NCBI GenBank assembly: GCA_035438985.1
Contig: DAORJK010000035.1
Coordinates: 1 to 13,091, forward strand
Direction: 5' to 3'
Source of the DNA: UBA4408 sp002389785
Lineage (GTDB): Bacteria > Bacteroidota > Bacteroidia > UBA4408
Length of the DNA stretch: 13,091 nt
Shown here: in pieces, positions 8,837 through 13,091 of the stretch
Position numbering within the stretch: position 1 is the stretch's first letter
How the letters are laid out: each line of letters begins with the position of its first letter
Notes under the pieces: model-generated
The model's database searches: none
Told to the model about the DNA's origin: nothing
Seen by the model: the letters and a program-made list of their open reading frames with translations, nothing else
Program-made: the position numbers and the translations under genes

Positions 8837-8848
8837 TATTTAGAATTC
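8837..8848. repeat. 12-bp direct repeat, copy upstream of the response-regulator gene
   Basis: This is the second exact copy of TATTTAGAATTC, about 120 bp before the response-regulator start codon. Identity ends at both flanks, so the repeated word is exactly 12 bp. Its placement allows a shared regulator of both divergent transcripts, which is untested inference. Confidence 0.45.
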
Positions 8849-8969
8849 TTGATAAATCAGGTAAGGATAAGTAAAAATGAAAAAATCCATAGCTTTTTAT
8901 TCTTTAAATCTACATTTCTTAAAAAAACTAATTTAGCATCAACAAAATAAATTCCTAAACAGCCCGAAA

Positions 8970-9608
8970 ATGAAACTATTAATTGCGGATGACCATGTAA
9001 TTATACGAAGAGGATTAAAATTTTTATTAGACACGCATTTCGGCAAGATTGAACTCTTTGAAACTGAAACCTGCAAGGGAATTCAAGATTTGGTTAAGGT
9101 AAATGAAATTAGCCATCTCATACTTGATATGCAATTACAGGATGGGAATGTAATGGAAATACTTAACAACCTTAGAAGCGAATTTCCGGATGTTTTTATT
9201 TTAATTTATACCATGAGTCCAGAAGAAATTTTTGCAAAACCGGTATTACGTCTTGGAGCAAATGGTTTCTTAAAAAAACAAAGTCCCGAATCGGAAGTGT
9301 TAATTGCTTTGGAGCTTTTTCTAGCCGGTAAAAATTACGTGAGTCCAGAGTTACAGATGCTTAGAAATGCTGATTTGAAAACGAAATCACTGGATACCAA
9401 CCCCTTTAAACAGCTCAGCGACCGTGAATTGGAAGTGTTGAATTATTTATTAAAAGGACTTAGTATTAAAGAAATTGGAATAAAATTAAGTGTAAAGTCC
9501 AATACGGTTACCACATTTAAAGCTCGTTTATTTGATAAATTAGGTGTATCAAACATCATAGATTTACAAAATATGGCGAATTTGTACAATTTTGAAATTG
9601 CCGGATGA
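8970..9608 (+). CDS. NarL/LuxR-type response regulator
   Basis: 212 residues, the usual size for this family. The N-terminal receiver (about 1-120) has the acidic pair D7-D8 in IADDH, the phospho-acceptor D53 in LILDMQLQDG, the switch residue T81 in IYTMS and the conserved lysine K103 in GANGFLKK. After a linker, a LuxR-type four-helix HTH spans about 149-203 (LSDRELEVLNYLLKGLSIKEI, then SNTVTTFKARLFDKLGV). It should be a cytoplasmic DNA-binding regulator activated by phosphorylation at D53. Its TGA overlaps the ATG of the kinase gene by 4 bp, which points to co-transcription and translational coupling, so the downstream kinase is the obvious partner. The DNA targets are unknown. The divergent giant surface-protein gene is a candidate by position only. 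Confidence 0.93.
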   Translation: MKLLIADDHVIIRRGLKFLLDTHFGKIELFETETCKGIQDLVKVNEISHLILDMQLQDGNVMEILNNLRSEFPDVFILIYTMSPEEIFAKPVLRLGANGFLKKQSPESEVLIALELFLAGKNYVSPELQMLRNADLKTKSLDTNPFKQLSDRELEVLNYLLKGLSIKEIGIKLSVKSNTVTTFKARLFDKLGVSNIIDLQNMANLYNFEIAG

Positions 9609-12600
9609 AAAGCTTAATACACTTTGGTTTTATAGTGTATTTGCAGTTATGCTTTTTTTGTTCATTGGCGCAAAACAAGTACTACATTACTAATTACACT
9701 ACAAAAAACGGCTTGCCCGAAAATAATTTACAATCGCTTCAATTTGATAGTGCTGGCTTTTTGTGGATAAGTTATAGCAACGGTTTGTTACGATTTGATG
9801 GTTTTAATTTTCGTAATTATACGACAAGTTCAGTTCCTTACTCAAGCTTTTCAATAAACAAAACAACTCAACAAGAATTGCTGGCATGGGATGTCAGTGG
9901 AACCGTTTTTGAAATTAAAAACCAAAAAATAATCAGCCTTAGAAAAGGACCCGTAAATTCAATAAACTATTTTACGCTAAAAGGAACACTTCCAAGTAAA
10001 TCGTATTACTTAAATGCAACAACTCCCCACTTTAATACAAAACGAGATAGAAATTGGCATTATCCCCCATTAACAGTTTTTCCTATAACTGGTGAAGACG
10101 CAATAATTCGAACAAAAACAGGTGTAGGATATTACCATTTTACACAACTCAAACGAAGTCTTGATTTGCAATCCTATTCTCCTACACATTTCATTGGCAT
10201 TAATAATCAGATTTATTTTTTCACTGCCAACAATCAAATCTATCGAATTGATGTAAATTTATGGAAAGTAATTCCTTGCAACTTAATCGGAGATTTAGCC
10301 ACTTCTGTACTCTTTAAAAACCAACCCGAATTACTCAGTAATACTTTTTGGGATTATTCAACCTCTTCCAGTTGTTTATTGTTTGAAAACAGTTTGTTTG
10401 AATTAAAAACCGATGCATCGGCGCCCAACCTTGTTAAAACCAAGCTTCTTACCAGTGAAATACCACAAAACTGCTTGGTTACCTCTCTTATTTACCATCC
10501 CAAAGATGAACTACTTTTAGTGGCAACCGATAGCAGGGGACTTTTTGTTTTTAGGGAGCAAAAGTTCAAATTTTTAACCTATCCCAATCCTGAAAGAGGT
10601 ACAAACAATTCTTATTACTTCCAACTCGATATTGACAGCAATACAGTTTATACTGATTGGGGTAGAGAATTTACCAAGGAGGGCGGTCGAAAAAGTTCCT
10701 TGAATTTGGATAGAAATTATTCGGAAAATGTATTTCGTGATAAATCCGGTTGGCTGTGGTATATGAAAAATGAGCGAATTTTAAAGCGATACAATCCAAG
10801 GTCGAAGGAAGTTAAAACTATTTTCAATCCAAAAAACGAATTGGTATTGTGCTTTTACGAGGAGGGTGACTCTATTTGGGTCGGTTGCACACAAAGTATA
10901 GGTTATGTAAAAAATGACACGTTGAGAATTGTTAAAGAACTGGAAAATAACAATTCAAATTCCAATATTTTTCAACTGATGAGGTGGAAAAATAATAAAC
11001 TTCTAGTTTGCAATTATACCGGACTATTTGAGTACGATCCTATCACACAAGATTTAGATACAATAAAAGAACTATATCAAAAATATCCGTACAGTTTTAT
11101 TGTTTACAACGACTTTTTGATGATTAGTACATTTGGTCGTGGATATTATTTTTACAAGGATGGTATCACGCGTAAAATGCCTCAAGATGCCAATCATTAT
11201 TTGCAACAAGCCTATCTTTTTGTGAATGATTCGGCAGGTTATACCTGGATAGCAACCAGCAATGGAATTTACAAAACACGCTTTTCTGATCTTGAAAAAT
11301 ATTTTTATGATACTACCTATGCTGTAAGTTATTTACATTATGGAGAAGAGGAGGGCATTGCCAGTCCTGAATTTAATGGTGGCTGTGTTCCTTCCTATAT
11401 TACCTTAAAAAATGGCTATACTTCGCTTCCTAATGGTGAAGGTTTGGTATGGTTTAAGCCTTCCGAAATAAATAATCCTGATTTTTCATCTGCTGTATAC
11501 ATTGATGGAATATATGCGGATGACAGTTTACAAATACAATCTAAGCTGAATGTAATTCCAAGTAATTGTCGTTTAGTGCGAATAGATTTTTCAACCCCTT
11601 TCTGGGGAACATCCGATAATTTAATGCTTGAATATAAACTTGAAGGTTATTCGAAACAATGGTTGCGCTTAACGAGTAATCAAAATAGTGTTTCCTTTTC
11701 AAACCTTTCTTCGGGTAACTATGTTTTTAAACTACGTAAGCGCAGTGGTTTAAATCCGAATGATTTTATAGTTACTTCAATACCTTTTGTCGTTGAAAAA
11801 AAATATTACGAAACAATTTGGTTTTTGCTGGGATGTATTTTATTAGCAGCTTTATTCACCTTTATTGTAGCACGTATATATGCATACAATATTAACAAAC
11901 GAAACAAAGCTTTGGAATTAAGTGTGCAGCAAAGAACAGCTGAGTTAATAAAAGCAAATGATGAGCTCAAACAATCGGTGAGTGTTAAGGATAAACTCAT
12001 TTCGATAATAGCTCATGATATAATTACACCATTAAATTTTATAACTGTTGTTGCACAAAAAAGTGCGCGTAAAAACACCCAACTCGACTATGAAAATATG
12101 CAGTCGGTGTTGGCAGATATAAAGAACACTACCCAAAAACTTCGCGATAATGCACAAAATATTTTGAGCTGGATTAAGCATCAAAACAAGCGTATCACAA
12201 TTAACAAGGGCAATATTGCAGTTGCTGCATTTGTTGAAGAAATAAGTGATCAATTTATTGAAATAGCAGCATCAAAAAATTCACAAATCACTGTTTCAAT
12301 ATCTGAAGAAGATATCATTAAGTCGGATGCTACAATCTTATCTATTGTGCTTCACAATCTTATTTCTAATGCTTGTAAATTTACCGAAAATGGCAGTATT
12401 GAAATAATAGGAGGCTTCACTCCTACCGGCTATTCCTTTTCTGTTAAAGACAACGGCAGTGGTATGAAAAAAGAACAAAAAGCACGAATCCTTTCTATTG
12501 TGACTAAAGTTTCTGGTCAAAGTATTATGCCGGTAACCGGCGATCATGGAAATGGTTTAGGTTACATTATCATTGGTGAATTGTTGGAATTTATAAAAGG

Positions 12601-12670
12601 CACTCTTAGTCTTGAAAGTGAAGTTGGCGTTGGTACTTCGGTTACAATTCAACTTCTTATATTGGATTAA
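9605..12670 (+). CDS. Two-component sensor histidine kinase with periplasmic beta-propeller and Y_Y_Y domain
   Basis: 1021 residues. Residues 1-22 are a signal peptide, cleaved after SLA. A periplasmic region of about 640 residues has two-component propeller blades, clearest at NGLPENNLQSLQFD...FLWIS (W54), DKSGWLWYM (W383) and DSAGYTWIATSNGIY (W548). A Y_Y_Y domain follows at about 668-728 (LEYKLEGYSKQW), then one membrane helix at 738-761 and a coiled coil to about 800. The HisKA-like H-box is IIAHDIITPLNF with phospho-acceptor H804. The ATPase has an N-box with N922 (NLISNACKF), a G1 box D949-NGSG and a G2 box GNGLG at 982-986. D805 and T808 fit the D/E-x-x-T/N motif linked to phosphatase activity, so a bifunctional enzyme is likely. 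There is no receiver or HTH at the C terminus, so it is not a hybrid; the overlapping upstream regulator supplies output. Related kinases in Bacteroidota often sense glycans; the ligand here is unknown. Confidence 0.93.
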   Translation: MKSLIHFGFIVYLQLCFFCSLAQNKYYITNYTTKNGLPENNLQSLQFDSAGFLWISYSNGLLRFDGFNFRNYTTSSVPYSSFSINKTTQQELLAWDVSGTVFEIKNQKIISLRKGPVNSINYFTLKGTLPSKSYYLNATTPHFNTKRDRNWHYPPLTVFPITGEDAIIRTKTGVGYYHFTQLKRSLDLQSYSPTHFIGINNQIYFFTANNQIYRIDVNLWKVIPCNLIGDLATSVLFKNQPELLSNTFWDYSTSSSCLLFENSLFELKTDASAPNLVKTKLLTSEIPQNCLVTSLIYHPKDELLLVATDSRGLFVFREQKFKFLTYPNPERGTNNSYYFQLDIDSNTVYTDWGREFTKEGGRKSSLNLDRNYSENVFRDKSGWLWYMKNERILKRYNPRSKEVKTIFNPKNELVLCFYEEGDSIWVGCTQSIGYVKNDTLRIVKELENNNSNSNIFQLMRWKNNKLLVCNYTGLFEYDPITQDLDTIKELYQKYPYSFIVYNDFLMISTFGRGYYFYKDGITRKMPQDANHYLQQAYLFVNDSAGYTWIATSNGIYKTRFSDLEKYFYDTTYAVSYLHYGEEEGIASPEFNGGCVPSYITLKNGYTSLPNGEGLVWFKPSEINNPDFSSAVYIDGIYADDSLQIQSKLNVIPSNCRLVRIDFSTPFWGTSDNLMLEYKLEGYSKQWLRLTSNQNSVSFSNLSSGNYVFKLRKRSGLNPNDFIVTSIPFVVEKKYYETIWFLLGCILLAALFTFIVARIYAYNINKRNKALELSVQQRTAELIKANDELKQSVSVKDKLISIIAHDIITPLNFITVVAQKSARKNTQLDYENMQSVLADIKNTTQKLRDNAQNILSWIKHQNKRITINKGNIAVAAFVEEISDQFIEIAASKNSQITVSISEEDIIKSDATILSIVLHNLISNACKFTENGSIEIIGGFTPTGYSFSVKDNGSGMKKEQKARILSIVTKVSGQSIMPVTGDHGNGLGYIIIGELLEFIKGTLSLESEVGVGTSVTIQLLILD

Positions 12671-13041
12671 GATGGTAAAGTTTTCGTCAATTCAGTGAGG
12701 TGAATACTTGTTTAAAATTTCCTCAAATAAATTACCTCATTTTCTTTATAAACATAATATTTATGGTTATCCCCTAATATTCCAAACTTTAAAATTATTA
12801 TAACTTAATTGAAATCAACTAATAATTGGATTCCAGAAAAGAAAGCAGATTTGGCGGATGAACTTGATTCTTGCGGATCCGGTTTCGTTAAAGAGTATTT
12901 CTTTCTACTTCATCATCAAGCTTAAGTTTGAACGCCCAAGTGTAATCTTTTTGTCCTTTTGAAATAATCCTTTTCCTTAGTGTTTATCATATAAGTCAAC
13001 TTTGTGTCAACCTATTTCAGGATGAGGCATAAAATTAATTA
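12671..13041. other. Gene-poor intergenic region with two short protein-like frames
   Basis: No convincing gene was found between the kinase stop and the terminal hairpin. Two short frames read like protein but lack good starts. On the plus strand, 12809-12925 gives 38 codons beginning TTG and containing NWIPEKKADLADELDSCG. On the minus strand, 12983-12888 gives 31 codons without a start codon and containing KGQKDYTWAFKLKLDDEVER. They overlap each other, so at most one is likely to be a remnant of a real gene. No hairpin followed by a T-run was seen directly after the kinase gene. Confidence 0.5.
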
Positions 13042-13079
13042 AAAAGGGCGCTCCGTGTTTTACTCCGGAGCGCCCTTTT
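13042..13079. terminator. Strong intrinsic terminator, probably bidirectional
   Basis: A perfect 14-bp stem is formed by AAAAGGGCGCTCCG (13042-13055) and CGGAGCGCCCTTTT (13066-13079) around a 10-nt loop. The GC-rich core flanked by A4 on the left and T4 on the right gives a U-tract on either strand. It lies about 370 bp after the kinase stop, so it may end that operon through a long 3' leader-like tail, or end a convergent gene lying beyond the right edge, or both. Confidence 0.88.
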
Positions 13080-13091
13080 AATTTGAGCGTT

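Larger units (their letters stand above)
8465..8969. other. Divergent intergenic regulatory region
   Basis: These 505 bp separate the start of the giant gene (minus) from the response regulator (plus) and contain no plausible gene. Visible structure includes an exact 12-bp direct repeat near each end, an interrupted inverted repeat GTA-A-GGG-AAA-CCC-TAC (8573-8588), a tandem ATTAGGG pair (8619-8625, 8631-8637), three CATTGA words (8776, 8796, 8809) and an inverted repeat TATCAA/TTGATA with an 8-bp spacer (8784-8803). For the plus-strand operon the nearest Bacteroidota-like -7 box is TACATTTC (8911-8918, one mismatch to TAnnTTTG), but no -33 TTTG sits at the usual distance. No Shine-Dalgarno sequence precedes either start; both leaders are A/T-rich, as is normal for this phylum. 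Confidence 0.6.

Noticed and set aside
8811..8839. Sigma70-like promoter TTGACT, 17 bp, TGTTAT
   Set aside because: Bacteroidota housekeeping promoters do not use the -35 TTGACA/-10 TATAAT pattern, the -10 match is only four of six, and the leader would be about 125 nt.
11806..12547. Three minus-strand open frames under the kinase gene
   Set aside because: They are antisense to the coiled coil, H-box and ATPase domains, whose motifs are intact on the plus strand.

Overview
The window looks like chromosomal DNA of a Bacteroidota bacterium, probably an uncultured or environmental one. The evidence is the AT-rich base composition, AT-rich leaders without Shine-Dalgarno sites, a giant secreted protein built from beta-helix and bacterial Ig-like modules, and a sensor kinase with a periplasmic ligand-binding propeller plus Y_Y_Y domain. 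That kinase architecture is characteristic of this phylum. I do not recognise the species, and no gene deserves a standard symbol.

Positions 1-8464 (minus strand) are one uninterrupted reading frame of at least 2821 codons that runs off the left edge, so its C terminus is missing. I read the frame line by line and found no stop. It starts with a signal peptide, followed by a beta-helix module (A), an Ig-like domain, a second beta-helix module (B), a long central block of CARDB-like and Ig-like domains, a third beta-helix module (C) homologous to B, an FN3-like domain, a concanavalin-like 'choice-of-anchor' domain and the start of one more domain. Modules B and C are both exactly 453 codons and were clearly made by duplication. 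A second duplicated unit of about 210 residues lies between them, and the domain order between B and C is close to mirror-symmetric. The protein is predicted to be exported and displayed or released at the cell surface, most likely by type IX secretion, although the sorting domain that would prove this lies outside the window.

Positions 8465-8969 are a 505-bp divergent intergenic region with a candidate Bacteroidota -7 box for the giant gene and an exact 12-bp direct repeat placed near each end. Positions 8970-12670 (plus strand) hold a two-gene operon with a 4-bp ATGA overlap: a NarL/LuxR-type response regulator followed by a 1021-residue propeller-type sensor histidine kinase. The divergent arrangement suggests, but does not prove, that this pair controls the giant surface-protein gene.

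Positions 12671-13041 carry no convincing gene, only two short protein-like open frames on opposite strands. The window closes with a strong, nearly symmetric hairpin terminator (13042-13079) that could serve transcripts from both directions.
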